DNA of 64,000 nt from Conchocele bisecta (lineage: Eukaryota; Mollusca; Bivalvia; Lucinida; Thyasiridae): contig CM055265.1 in NCBI GenBank assembly GCA_029237695.1, forward strand, positions 214,474,506 through 214,538,505, in the 5' to 3' direction. Positions 20,225 to 32,858 of this stretch are shown here, piece after piece (position 1 is the first letter of the stretch; each line of letters opens with the position of its first letter). The position numbers were made by a program, and so were the translations under genes. Below the pieces are notes generated by a model that ran no database searches, was not told where the DNA came from, and saw only the letters and a list, made by a program, of their open reading frames with translations.

Positions 20225-21520
20225 GTCGTGACGTGAAATGTCAAAAATTTTGTACAAGCTTCATCATCATGGTAAAGCTTTAATATTACTTTACGGTTTG
20301 CTTAAATATTTGGACACTTGATACATGTGATCATTCGGAACACCCTCGTGCCACCTTTAACATGACCTTGACATTTTTTATCTTCACAAATTTGGGGAAA
20401 CACGTAGCTGTTTTTTTTTGCGTCAAAAAGTTTGTACAAGTTTCTTCATCATCGTATCACATTAATGTTACATGTACTTGATGGATTGCTTCAATGTTTG
20501 GACACTTGATACAGGTAAGCATTTGGAATACACTCATGCCGCCATTAACATGACCTTGACCTTTTGCACCTTCACATGTTTGCGGAAACACTTAGCCATT
20601 TGTTTGCGTCAAAAAGTTTGTACAAGTTTCTCCATCATGATATAACTTTAATATTACTTAACGGTTTGCTTAAATATTTGGACACTTGATACATGTGATC
20701 ATTCGGAACACCCTCGTGCCACCTTTAACATGACCTTGACATTTTTTATCTTCACAAGTTTGGGGAAACACGTAGCTGTTTTTTTTGTGTCAAAAAGTTT
20801 GTACAAGTTTCTTCATCATCGTATCACATTAATGTTACATGTACTTGATGGATTGCTTCAATGTTTGGACACTTGATACATGTAAGCATTTAGAATACAC
20901 TCATGCTGCCATTAACATGACCTTGACCGTTTGCACCTTCACATGTTTGCGGAAACACTTAGCCATTTGTTTGCGTCAAAAAGTTTGTACAAGTTTCTCC
21001 ATCATGATATAACTTTAATGTTACTTAACGGTTTGCTTAAATATTTGGACACTTGATACATGTGATCATTCGGAACACCCTCGTCCCACCTTTAACATGA
21101 CCTTGACATTTTTTATCTTCACAAGTTTGGGGAAACACGTAGCTGTTTTTTGCATCAAAAAGTTTGTACAAGTTTCGTCATCATCGTATAACATTAATGT
21201 TACATGTACTTGATGGATTGCTTCAATGTTTGGACACTTGATACATGTAAGCATTTGGAACACACTCGTGCCTCCATTAACATGACCTTGACCTTTTGCA
21301 CCTTCACATGTTTGCGGAAACACTTAGCCATTTTTTTGCGTCAAAAAGTTGGTACAAGTTTCTTCATCATGATATAAGTTAAATATTACTGATGGATTGC
21401 TTCAATATTTGGACACTTGATACATGTAAGCATTTGGAACACAGTCATGTCGCCATTAACATGACCTTGACATTTTTGACTTTCACATGGTTGTAGAAAC
21501 ATTTGACATTTTTTCTGTTT
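20225..21520. repeat. Tandem array D with alternating (dimeric) monomers
   Basis: The string gtcaaaaagtttgtacaagt recurs about every 183 bp (about 20424, 20608, 20789, 20973, 21157, 21339; a variant at 20239). Alternate monomers are more alike than neighbours (gatcattcggaacaccctcg versus cacttgatacaggtaagcat types), giving a ~366-bp higher-order unit. Each monomer includes tgaccttgac. Non-coding. Confidence 0.8.
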
Positions 21521-21584
21521 TAAGCATGCACTTCTCTGGCGGTTTTTGTCATGCTTACTTTAGCACATGATCATGTTACGGTCA

Positions 21585-22290
21585 AACGCCTCGGCAGGCG
21601 CTTCCGTGGCGGAATTCTTGTGACTTAGAATTTGACAATTTTGCCTTGTAACTCGTAAAACTTTTAATCTGTAATAGCTGCATACCTGACATTTGCGTGT
21701 AGCTTCCTTACGATGAGTAGATGCGTAAAGTTTATTTTTATTTTTTATTCGACCCCCGTGCGGGTCATGGATTATCTCCCCCTGTTTGACATAATTTCAC
21801 CATTTTGCCTTGTACATGTACCTTGTAAAACTTCTAATAGTGATAGCTGGAGGCTTGATATGTAGCTTCTTTATGGTGTGTAGATGCACAAAGTGAATTT
21901 CTATGTTTGCTTTAATTTCTGGGCCATGGATTATCTCCCCCTTTTGGACTTGGAGTTTTGCCTCGTTTACATATATGTGTTATCTGTGTTTTTAACTACC
22001 CAATATCTCCACAACCCTAAGTCCAATTTACTTACCTACATGTACTTCTTTATCACCATCCATATTTCCATTCCATAGCCCTCTGATGCAGCCCCCGTGC
22101 CCATGGTGAAGGTCAAATTACTCTGAAATTTGCGTTAAAGTTTTTGTAAAATTTGCGTGAAAGTTTTTAAATACCCAGTATCTCCCCAATCCGATTGCTC
22201 TAACCAAATTCATGTATAGACTAGTGGGGCCATCAAACACCTCGGTGGGAATGATATGCTGGCCGCGGCCATCAACTTATTTTTTTATTT
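21585..22290. repeat. Fragments of element A/C-type repeats
   Basis: Segments at 21640-21790 and 21800-21960 resemble the element A monomer (ccttgtaactcg...; ggattatctccccct). 22083-22280 ends with a ggccgcggccatc-type right terminus. No coding sequence. Confidence 0.5.
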
Positions 22291-22915
22291 CAATAGAAAA
22301 TCATCATTGCCATTAGCCATTATAAAGTAGATTATCTTCCTTGGCTTCCTAGTATAAGATAATGGTGGTACTCTCTCTTTATTTCATATTCAAATATTTC
22401 CATTTTGCATCAAACTATTAAAATGGGCCCTGGTATGAGCAAATTAATGACAGATATTATCTATGTACGGTTCAAACATCGTTATTATGATGCTTACATC
22501 TTTATTTATAACAAATATAGTAATAATAATTACCGTAAAGATTCTAATAGAAGCCCGGGCGTCTGTTAGAATCACCATTGGTTCTGAAGTCCTGGGTGGG
22601 CATTTAATAGAGGCAAGTGTTAAAACAGCAAAGGGAAACTGATAAAAATATACGATTCGTCTACTATCTGAATTAAAACATAACGAAGGGACGTTACTCT
22701 CAAATGTCTGACGTACTTGATTGTACTGTCTTGTCAGTTTATGGAAATTTTGGACCAAGACGTTTCGGCCCACTTTGGTCATTATGGTACACTCGGTATC
22801 AAACTTGAAAATGTTAAAATACTGGTAATGTATATATCAAGACAGCGTCAATCATTAATGCTGATCAGATTTACGCCTCAAAAGTTGTCTCCCTTGCAAT
22901 TGATTTTTGTCTCAC

Positions 22916-23250
22916 TATAGTGATAGTGGAAAGTGAGACATAGCGTTCACACTTCTGTCGGCGTCATCGTCAACAATTTTGGACGTAAGTTTTGTACGTC
23001 AGTCCAAATATTGCATGTCTCTTGATTTGTTACGGTAGTTGGATCAGTACCAAACTTTATCAATAACTTCCTCACATTGATAGCTATCCATACAGTGTCA
23101 TTCGGGTCATTTGTGTCAATAATTTTGGACGTACGTCCAAGTTTCGCATATCCCATGATACGTCTGTTGGATGTGCACCAAACTTCATAAATAATTTTCT
23201 TACGTTGATACCTTTACCAGCATCTGGAGATCATGACCTACTTTTCTCCC
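22916..23250. repeat. Tandem repeat fragment (family I)
   Basis: About two copies of a ~185-bp monomer carrying ttttggacgtacgtccaa-like, gatacgt-tgttggatg and cattgatacct strings. The same family recurs at 36,700-36,860 and 38,850-39,500. Confidence 0.5.
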
Positions 23251-23260
23251 ACTTTATAGT

Positions 23261-24769
23261 TTTTAGCTCACCTGAGCTCATGTGAGCTATTGTTACCGCA
23301 ATGTGTCCGTCGTCGTCCGTCGTCGTCCGTGAACATTTTCAAACGTCTTCTCCTCGGTAACCATTGGGCCTATAGTCACCAAACTTCATGGTCATAGTCC
23401 TTAGGTAGGGGGATTACAAAATTTTTAAAATGATGTCATTACGTAATCCAAGATGGCCGCCGTCTAAAAATAGCACAAATTCTTAAAAAATCTTCTTCTC
23501 AAGAACCGCCAACCGGATTTCGACGAAACTTGGTAGGAATGATCGATGTACAATGCTCTTTCAAAGTTGTTAAAATGGTGACCCCGGGGTCAAAAATGGG
23601 CGTGGCCCTTGGGGTCAAATTGGGGTAAAATTTTATTTTTGACCGAATATGGTGATGATCAAAGGTATCAATGAGGCGATCACTCTGGTACATTTTTTGT
23701 CGAAATCGGATTGTTATGTCATCCAAGATGGCCGCCGAAATGTCAAAAGGTTGTTCTTTTATTAGAGATTTTAAAATGGAGGTCATCGCTAATCCAAAAA
23801 ATAGCATCAATTCTTAAAAAATCTTCTTCTCATGAACCGCTAGCCGGATTTCGACGAAACTTGGTAGGAATGATCGATGTACAATGCTCTTTCAAATTTG
23901 TTAAATTGGTGAACCCGGGGTCAAAAATGGGCGTGGCCCGTTGGGTCAAATTTTATTTGTGACCGAATATGGTCATGCTATATATCAAATCGAAGGTATC
24001 AATGAGGCGATCACTCTGGTACATTCTTTGTCGAAATCGGATGGTTATGTCATCCAAGATGGCCGACGGAATGTCAATTGGTCGTTCTTTTATTAGAGAT
24101 TTCAAAATTCTTCTTCACATGAACCGCTTGGCCCATGGTAGCCAAACTTAAAAGTTATGGTCCATGGGTGAAGCCTTTTCAGATTTGTTAAAATGGAGGT
24201 CATCGCTAATCCAAGATGGCCGCCGTCTAAAAATTGCATAAATTCTTAAAAAATCACCTTCTCATGAACTGCTGGCCGGATTTCGACTAAACTTGGTAGG
24301 AATGATCGAATTACAATGCTCTTTCAAAGTTGTTAAAATGGTGACCCCAGGGTCAAAAATGGGCGTGGCCCGTTTGGTCAAATTGGGGTCAAATTTTATT
24401 TTTTGACCGAATATGCTCATGTCATATATAAAATTGAAGGTATCGATGAGGCGATTGCTCTGGTGTAATATTTGTCAGAATCGGATGATTATGTCATCCA
24501 TGATGGCCACCAAAAGGTCCATTTATTCAAGATTTTGAAAGTCTTTTTCGCAGGAACCACATGGCCGATGCTGGCAAAACTTCATAGGAAGTTAAGATCC
24601 TTGGGTGAAGCATTTTCAGATTTGGTAAAATGAGTCATCGCTTAATCCAAGTCGACACAAAAAAATAGCACACTTTTTTTTAAACACATGAACTCAATGT
24701 CACATTCTCCTCTGGTGTTCATGGAGTCAGGTGAGCGAATTAGGGCCATCATGGCCCTCTTGTTTTATT
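23261..24769. mobile_element. Repeat element F with GCTCACCTGA inverted ends
   Basis: The left end ttttagctcacctgagctca has its core inverted in the right end tcaggtgagcg (24727). The right end continues with agggccatcatggccctctt. A GTCGTCCGTCGTCCGT simple repeat lies near the left end (23305-23335). The interior is 2-3 diverged units with ccaagatggccgccg, cggatttcgacgaaacttgg and caaaaatgggcgtggcc. Non-coding. A second, split copy lies at 48,561-56,968. Confidence 0.7.
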
Positions 24770-24797
24770 TTCACACAAAACATGTTCAAATAAGACA

Positions 24798-27700
24798 TAC
24801 CGGTGTAACAGGAAATCTCCCCCCCCCCTGGAAATCTTACCCCCGGGGGGGAATATTTCCTAGGCTTAAGCCTGGAAATTCTCCCCCCCCCCCCCCCATC
24901 ACCACCTTCACAGACACTGTCCACAAAACTTTTAATGTATTTGCATATACATTGTTGATATTGTGCTCAGGAGCATACAAAATGCACATGCTAGAATCAG
25001 TCTGTTGGTAACAGAGGACGTAATATCCCTACATGTATACCCAACTAACATAGTCCTAATGTATGTCTGCTTGTGGAGAAGTATGTGAATAGGCGAGGCA
25101 GCATTTTCTATAAAAGAGCTATTCAATTTAGTATAATATCTATACATAGACAATACAGTGGTGGTGGGGCGGTATAGATTCTATTTACCGATATATGCAA
25201 TAATTCCCCATTACCGTACCATAACTATTATGTATGTTGGCTGGTAGAGAGTTCTGTAGGTTAAATCTCTACCATAGCTGCATATGATTGGTATAAATGT
25301 ATAGCACATGGTGGGGGTGGGTCTAGAAAATAAAAACGGTACATCTGTGTAGAACAGCAAGCATGTGGCATGTATTAGGGGGGGGGGGGATTTCTGATGA
25401 AATGAAATAATGTATGTTGGTGTGGAACAGACAGCACGTGGCATGTATTGGTGGGGGGGGGAGATTTTCCTAGGAAATATCCCCCCAACCATCTACCATA
25501 TGCATAGCGGATGTGAATGTCTCTTTGTAGACAAGAATAGCCCATGATCGGGGGAGTATTTGTGATGAAATGAAATGTATGTGTTGGTGTAGAACAGACA
25601 GCATGTGGCATGAATTGGTGGTGGGGGGGGGGGATTTTCCTATGAATTTTCCCCTCACACCATCTACCATATGCAAAGTGGATGTGAATGTCTCTTTGTA
25701 GAGAAGGAGAAGAATAGCAGGTGTTTGGGGGAGTATTTGTGATGAAATGAAATGAAAGTGAAGAGATAGCATGTGGCATGTATTGGTGGGGGGGGGGGAT
25801 ATTCCTAGGAAATATACACCCCCCCCCCCCCCCCCGCCACCATCTACCATATGCATAGTGGATGTGACGTCTCTTTGTAGACAAGAATAGCCCACAATTG
25901 GGGGATTATTTCTGATGAAACAAAATAATGTATGTTGGTGTATAACAGACAGCATGTGGGTTTTCTTAGGAAATATCCCCCCCCCCCCCCCCACCCCACC
26001 ATACTACCATATGCATGGCAGATGTGAATGTCTCTTTGTGGACAAGAATAGCCCACGATTTGGGGAGTATTTCTGATGAAATGAAATTTATGTTGGTGTA
26101 GAACAGATAGCATTTGGCATGTATTTAGGGAGGGGGGGGGGGGGAGATTTTCCGAGTAAATATTCCCCCCGCCACCATCTACCATATGCATAGTGGATGT
26201 GGACGTCTATTTGTAGACAAGAATAGCGCATGATTGGGGAAGTATTTCTGATGAAACAAAATAATGTATGTTGGTGTAGAACAGACAGCATGTGCCATGT
26301 ATTGGTGGGGGAGGGGACATTTTCCTAGGAAAATCCCCCCCCCTCCCGCCAAATGCTATCTGTTCTACACCAACATACATTATTTCATCAGAAATACTCC
26401 CCCAATCGTGGGTATCTTGTTCTAGTAAAGAGACATTCACATCCGCTATGCATATGGTAGATTGTTGGGGGGGGGGGATATTTCCCAGGAAAATCTCCCC
26501 CCCCCCTCCCACAATACATGCCAAATGCTATCTGTTCTACACCAACATACATTATTCATCATGAGGGAGGGGGGGTGGGGTTATTATTGTCTACAAAGAG
26601 ACATTCACATCCGCTATGCATGGATGGTTGGGAGGGGGGGGGGAATTTCCTAGGAATTTTCCCAGGAAAATTTCCCCCCCCCCCCTTCCCCCACCAATAT
26701 GCGTCACATGCTAACTGTTCTACACAAACATTTTCACTTGATCAGAAATCTTCCCCCAATCTTGTGATATTCTTGTCTATCAAGGGACTTACACTATGCA
26801 TATGGTAGATTTGGGTCGGGTGTGAGGGACTGAGGTGACTTTTTATGTTCCCCTTTCTTATACTACCAAATGACATACATTGTGCCTATGTGCACATGTT
26901 TGGTGGGAAATTATTCTGGCTTGTAGCATTCAAACACAAACGTTTGGGTTGGGTGGGGGGGAGAATTTCCAGGATGGGGGGGAGAATTTCCTAGCGTCGT
27001 GTCTGGAAATATTTCCCACCCCGCCATCATCTACCATATGCATAGTGGATGTGGACATCTCTTTGTAGACAAGAATAGCCCACAATTGGGGGAGTATTTC
27101 TGATGAAACAAAATAATGTATGTTGGTGTGGAACAGACAGCATGTGCCATGTATTGGTGGGTGAGATTTTCCTAGGAAATATCCCCCACCCACAACCATT
27201 TACCATGGAAAATATCCCCCCCCCCACAACCATTTACCATATACAATTTGCGGGAGTATTTCTGATGAAATGAAAATGTTTATGTTGGTGTAGAACAGCA
27301 TAGCATTTTGGCATGATTGAGGGAGGGGAGTGGGGGGGGGGAGATTTTCCTAGGAAATATTCCCCCCCCCCCCCCCCCCCCCATCTACCATTATGCATAG
27401 TGGATGGAGGACGTCTCTTTGTAGACAAGAATAGCGCTTGATTGGGGGAGTATTTCTGATGAAACAAAATAATGTGTTGGTGTATAACAGACAGCATGTG
27501 GGTTTTCTTAGGAAATATCCCCCCCCCACCCACACCATCTACCTATGCATGGCAGATGTGAATGTCTCTTTGTGGACAAGAATAGCCCACGATTTGGGAG
27601 TATTTCTGATGAAATGAAATTTATGTTTGTGTAGAACAGATAGCATTTGGCATGTATTTAGGGAGGGGGGGGGGGGGGGGGGGGGGAGGGGGGGGGGGGG

Positions 27701-28868
27701 GGAGATTTTCCTAGGAAATATTCCCCCGCCACCATCTACCATATGCATAGTGGATGTGGCTACTATTGTAGACAAGAATAGCGCATGATTGGGGGAGTAT
27801 TTCTGATGAAACAAAATAATGTATGTTGGTGTAGAACAGACAGCATGTGGCATGAATTGGTGGGTGGGGGGGGGGGACATTTTCCTAGGAAAATCCCCCC
27901 CCCCCTCAAAATCTCGCCAAATAGCGTGGGTATTCTGTTCTACACCAACATACATTATTTCATCAGAAATACTCCCCCAATCGTGGGTTATTCTTGTCTA
28001 TAACGAGACATTCACATCCGCTATGCATATGGTAGATTGTTGGGGTGGGGGGGGGGAATATTTCCCAGGAAAATCTCCCCCCCCCCCTCCCACAATACGT
28101 GCCAAATGCTATCTGTTCTACACCAACATACATTATTTCATCATGAGGGAGGGGGGGGGGGTTATTATTGTATACAAAGAGACATTCACATCCGCTATGC
28201 ATATGGTAGATGGTTGGGGGGGGGGAATTTCCTAGGAAAATCTCCCCCCCCCCACCAATATGCGTCACATGCTAACTGTTCTACACAAACATTTTCACTT
28301 GATCAGAAATCTTCCCCAAATCTTGTGATATTCTTGTCTATCAAAGGACTTACACTATGCATATGGTAGATTTGGGTCGGGTGTGAGGGACTGAGGTGAC
28401 TTTTTATGTTCCCCTTTCTTATACTACCAAATGACATACATTGTGCCTATGTGCACATGTTTGGTGGGAAATTATTCTGGCTTGTAGCATTCAAACACAA
28501 ACGTTTGGGTTTGGGTTGGGGGGGAGAATTTCCAGGATGGGGGGGAGAATTTCCTAGCGTCGTGTCTGGAAATATCCCCCCCCCCATCCCCCCCCCCCCC
28601 CCCCGCCATCATCTACCATATGCATAGTGGATGTGGACGTCTCTTTGTAGACAAGAATAGCCCACAATTGGGGGAGTATTTCTGATGAAACAAAATAATG
28701 TATGTTGGTGTGGAACAGACAGCATGTGCCATGTATTGGTGGGGGGGGGGGGGAGATTTTCCTAGGAAATATCCCCCCCCCCACAACCATTTACCATATA
28801 CAATTTGCGGGAGTATTTCTGATGAAATGAAAATGTATGTTGGTGTAGAACAGATAGCATTTGGCATA
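24798..28868. repeat. Poly-G/poly-C bordered monomer array, left block
   Basis: Monomers carry accatctaccatatgcatag, gtctctttgtagacaagaat, gggagtatttctgatgaa, aatgtatgttggtgtagaac and agcatgtggcatgtattg, ending in a G-run followed by a tttcctaggaaa-type core and a C-run. Orientation flips at about 26,335 and 27,897. A ~220-bp single-copy tail (gggtgtgagggactgaggtg...) occurs after each flipped block (26,810-26,960 and 28,370-28,510), showing that a ~1.5 kb segment is itself duplicated. Long Gly/Pro-rich open frames are translation artefacts of G/C runs. Homopolymer lengths are likely unreliable in any assembly. Confidence 0.75.
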
Positions 28869-28889
28869 ATAATAATAATAATAATAATA
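28867..28889. repeat. (AAT)n 3' tail of the inserted LINE
   Basis: aat repeats follow immediately after the interrupted array monomer (gcatttggcat). On the minus strand this is the simple-repeat tail expected at the 3' end of a CR1/L2-like LINE, marking the insertion point. Confidence 0.7.
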
Positions 28890-29597
28890 GACTTTATTTT
28901 AAGAGGGTTACACATTTAGTTTCAAACTAATCTTCCATATGGCCCTCATATATACATGTACATATATACAACAGTGGATCACGTTACACAATAATCTAAG
29001 TAGGCATTGGCAATAAATTAATTAGCAGACTCTCATCCGATTTTTGTAATGAAAATGGGGTACTTGGTAAAATTTTATTTCTCGTTGACATATTGGTTTA
29101 AAATGAATGTATGAAACAATGATTTATATATTTTGTAAACATGTATTTACAGGTGGGTGGGGATGAGAGTATGCAAATTAACCCTCTCTGATCAAATACA
29201 CATCTTGTAGTTTTAGTGTTTGCACATGTCAAACGACATGGAATACGGATTGATCACTGAGCGAGGACTAATGGATCACACGTGATATATGCACAAACCC
29301 AGCCATGGATCATGTTGGAATGTATCTAGACACACACATATATGGCCACTGTGTCATAATGAAAGTGAAATCATTCAGCAAGCTGAATGTATACAAATGG
29401 CATATGCCCTGAGATTTAAATGTTATTTGATTGCAAAGACCAGAGAGGAAAGAATGTGATCAGGGATTGAACCACAAACTATATGTACTTTTACATAACA
29501 AAATAAAATAAACACAAACATGTATTTTCACATTATGTATATGCCAGGTATTAGACATCAGTTCTTATCCCTATATACACGGAATTGCCTGGGTGAT

Positions 29598-32500
29598 TCA
29601 TTTAGCTTTTATCCATTGAATACATTGACAATGAAAATTATTTCTTGTCTCTATTGTTTTTAGCTTGCTTGGTAAACAGTTCCAAATAATGGAACCTGAA
29701 TAAGATATGGTTTGTTTAAAGATTTCCTTGTATGGTCTAGGTGTAATATAATTACTTGAAGTTGTGGATCTTAGAGTTGGTAAATTTTCATTTGTTAGCC
29801 GAACATGAAACATTTCATTAATGTATGATGGCATTTCTGATTTATTAACATTAAACATGAATTTTGCTTTTCTTAAAAATACCCGTTCATAGATGCTAAG
29901 TATTTTCAGTTCATCCATACTTTTAACTATATCAGTATAATTGTAGTCCAACATTATTTTACATGCTCGTTTTTGTAGTTTATATAATCTGTTTAGATTG
30001 GTTTGCGATGTTCCACTCCATATTATACTACAATAGTCAATATGTGGTTGTATGTAGGTTTTGTAAAATTTGTACTCTGTGTTCAATTAATAGGAACTCT
30101 TTTATTGTATTAAGAAGCCATAAATTGGTAGCTATTTTCTTCGCAATTTTGTCAATATGCATAGACCAAGTTAGATTATTATCAATGTGAACTCCAAGTA
30201 TTTTATCATTCTGTGTCATTTTTAAAGTTTCGCCATTAAGTTTTAAACCTAAACAATCAATATTCAAACATACTTGTCTTTGATGAGTAGTTACTAGCAT
30301 GACTTTTGTCTTGGCTGCATTAATGAGCACATTCCATTTTTATTACACCATTTTGACAAATTGTCTAAAGCACTTTCCAACTTGTTGTTTTTTTATGGAT
30401 TGTACAGATGTATTCATTTCATACAGTGTTGTATCATCAGCATATAGGTCAGTGTTAACAAAATCTGTATAAAGAGGTAAATCATTTATAAACATTAGAA
30501 ACATAAGTGGTCCTAATATAGACCCCCGGGGGACCCCAGAGGTAATGGGTGCAGCTCCAGATAGCGTTTGTTAGTGCATACCTTTTGGCTTCTATTTAGT
30601 AAATATGATGAGAACCAGTTTATTGTTATATCTGAAAATTTATAGTGACATAGCTTTCTCAATAGTAATGCATGGTCAACTAGATCAAATGCTTTTTTAA
30701 AGTCTACCCTGACGGCGCCAATAATTTGCCCATTATTTATGGCGCCCAACCATTTATCTATCATATAAGCTAATGCGGTTTCACACGAATGATTCGGTCT
30801 AAATCCTGATTGTGTTGTGTGCAGCAAATTGTATGAAACAAGAAATTCCATTACACGGTCATGGACATGCTTTTCTAAAAGTTTTGACAGAACCGGGAGA
30901 AATTGATATTGGCCTATAATTGTTTGGATCATCTTTATCACCTGTTTTTTAATAATGGTGTAACTTTCCCCTCCTTCCATTTATCTGGAAAATACCCGTT
31001 TTTATACTCTGGTTGCATATGTATGTTTATAACTGTCTGAAATGTAAGGTGCAGAAATTCTAAGTAACCTAGGCCCTATTTCATCCAACCCAGTTGCTTT
31101 AGAAATATCAATTGTTTTTAAGTATTTTTCCACTTGGCATTTGGTTATCTCTGGAATTTTAAAAACAGATATCTTTCGGAACTTTTTTGTCACAATATGT
31201 TCTGAGCTTTTTAAAATTTGAGTGTTGAATGGGTTCCTTTATTTTGGATGCAACAGTTACAAAAAAGCTGTTAAATTCATTTGCGATTTCTTCAAGGTTT
31301 TCAATTTTTTGCCCGTTCACTTTAAGAGAAAAAAACTGGTGGCAGATGCATTTTTCTTACTAGCACCTACTTCCCTAAATAATTTCCACACATTAGAAGT
31401 CTTTTTGTTTTCATTTATAATCGCAGTATATTGTTCTTTTTTAGACTTTTTAATCAACGCATTTACCTTATTGCGATATGTTTTGTATTGTATATCATCA
31501 TTGAGTGATTTAAATCTGTCTCTCATTTTCATTGCATCAATTATGTCTGGTGTAAGCCATTTTGGTTGTTGTTTGCGTTTTACTCTATGTTGTTTAATTG
31601 GTAGGTGGCTGTTTACTACATCTAAGAAGAAAATTTGACCATGTATCCATTATATCATTTGTGTCATCAAACAATTCTATTATATTCCAAGGGACTGTTT
31701 CAAGTTCAGCAATAAAACCAGTTTCATTAAATTTCTCAAAAGATCTGTATGCTATATTATAATGTGAATTTTTAGGAATAACTGAGTTACATTTTCTCAT
31801 TACAAATATTGGAAAGTGGTCACTTAACCCTAATTTAGGCACATTAATCGCATTCACATTTGATTTTACATTACAGTAGATATGATCAATAAGCGTTTTC
31901 TGAGTGGGCTGTTATTCTGGTTGGAATATTTATTATCTGTGTAAGACCAAATGGCTCCATAAAATCAAGCCAACCAACTTTTGCTTATTTGCCTATTAAG
32001 TAGATCTCGATTAAAATCACCTAAAAGATAGAATTCCTTTTGTTTGCGAAGAATTTTCTCTATTTCATTTTCAAAAATATCATTCCATTTCCCTGATTCA
32101 ATTTTCATTCGATGTCTATACATATTTCCTACAAGAAAACTCTTGCTATTTTTGGGAAAGATTTCTATCCATATACATTCAAGCCTGTCATGCTCTAAAT
32201 CATTCCTCCGTTTACAATTCATGCCATCCTTAACATAAACAAGAATACCCCCACCTTCTTCCCTTCTATCAGTTGTTAAAATCCTGTCCTTTCTATAAAA
32301 TGACTGAAAGTTGTTTATTTGGAAGTATTTATCTGGGTGATCACTCTTCAGTTTTGACTCACTAATACCTAAAATTATGGTATGTCATTATTGTTTGAAT
32401 TTAGCATTGCTCTGATTTGATCAATTTTATTGGCAATTCCTTGAATGTTAAGATGCCCTATTTTCATACCTTTGTCACTTAAATGAAGGTTCAACATGTT

Positions 32501-32830
32501 TTGGGCACTCATGGAAGAATCATTACAATGTACATATGCATGCGAAGTATCATTAGGTACATTATTTGAGTGTAAAGGTACATTTTGGGATGACGAGACA
32601 TCTTGCAGAGTTGGTAATTCATACAAATCACTGGTTATATATCTCTGATTCTCCGTCAATGTTTCATTTTGATAGGCTTGATTGATTGTACATGAATTTA
32701 TGATTTACTCCAGAAATATTTATGTGGTCACAGCTACATGACATTTGATTGCACTGTTCACAAATATTACCTAAAATGGAGAACACAGTTTCATCAGAAA
32801 AATAACTTTGTGTGCTTAATTTGCTGCTGC
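29598..32830 (-). pseudogene. LINE ORF2: AP-endonuclease and reverse transcriptase, multiple frameshifts
   Basis: The product would nick target DNA and reverse-transcribe the LINE RNA. Endonuclease motifs in order are KIGHLNIQGIANKI (~32,480), GISESKL (~32,360), EGGGILVYVKDG (~32,245), YLLGDFNRDLL (~32,010) and GLSDHFPIF (~31,820). Reverse-transcriptase motifs are KATGLDEIGPRLL (~31,090), SGFRPNHSCETAL (~30,800), VDFKKAFDLVDH (~30,700), a degraded LGSPGG (~30,530), YADDT at 30,430-30,444 and a C-terminal LEYCSIIW-type segment (~30,030). The end is a stop at 29,598. At least six frame changes or stops separate these blocks, so it is not translatable as one protein, though catalytic motifs persist. 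The N-terminal limit near 32,830 is approximate; a Cys-rich stretch (CEQCNQMSCSCDH) lies at ~32,745. Confidence 0.8.
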
Positions 32831-32858
32831 AACTGATCTTGGCATATTTGCCGATGTC

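Noticed and set aside
25211..28915. Many Gly- and Pro-rich open frames on both strands (also 35,208-36,520).
   Set aside because: Translations of G/C homopolymer tracts in an array; homopolymer length is arbitrary and no frame is conserved between copies.
31222..31638. A 138-codon plus-strand open frame.
   Set aside because: It is antisense to the LINE ORF2, which has clear endonuclease/RT motifs on the minus strand; its hydrophobic composition is a by-product.
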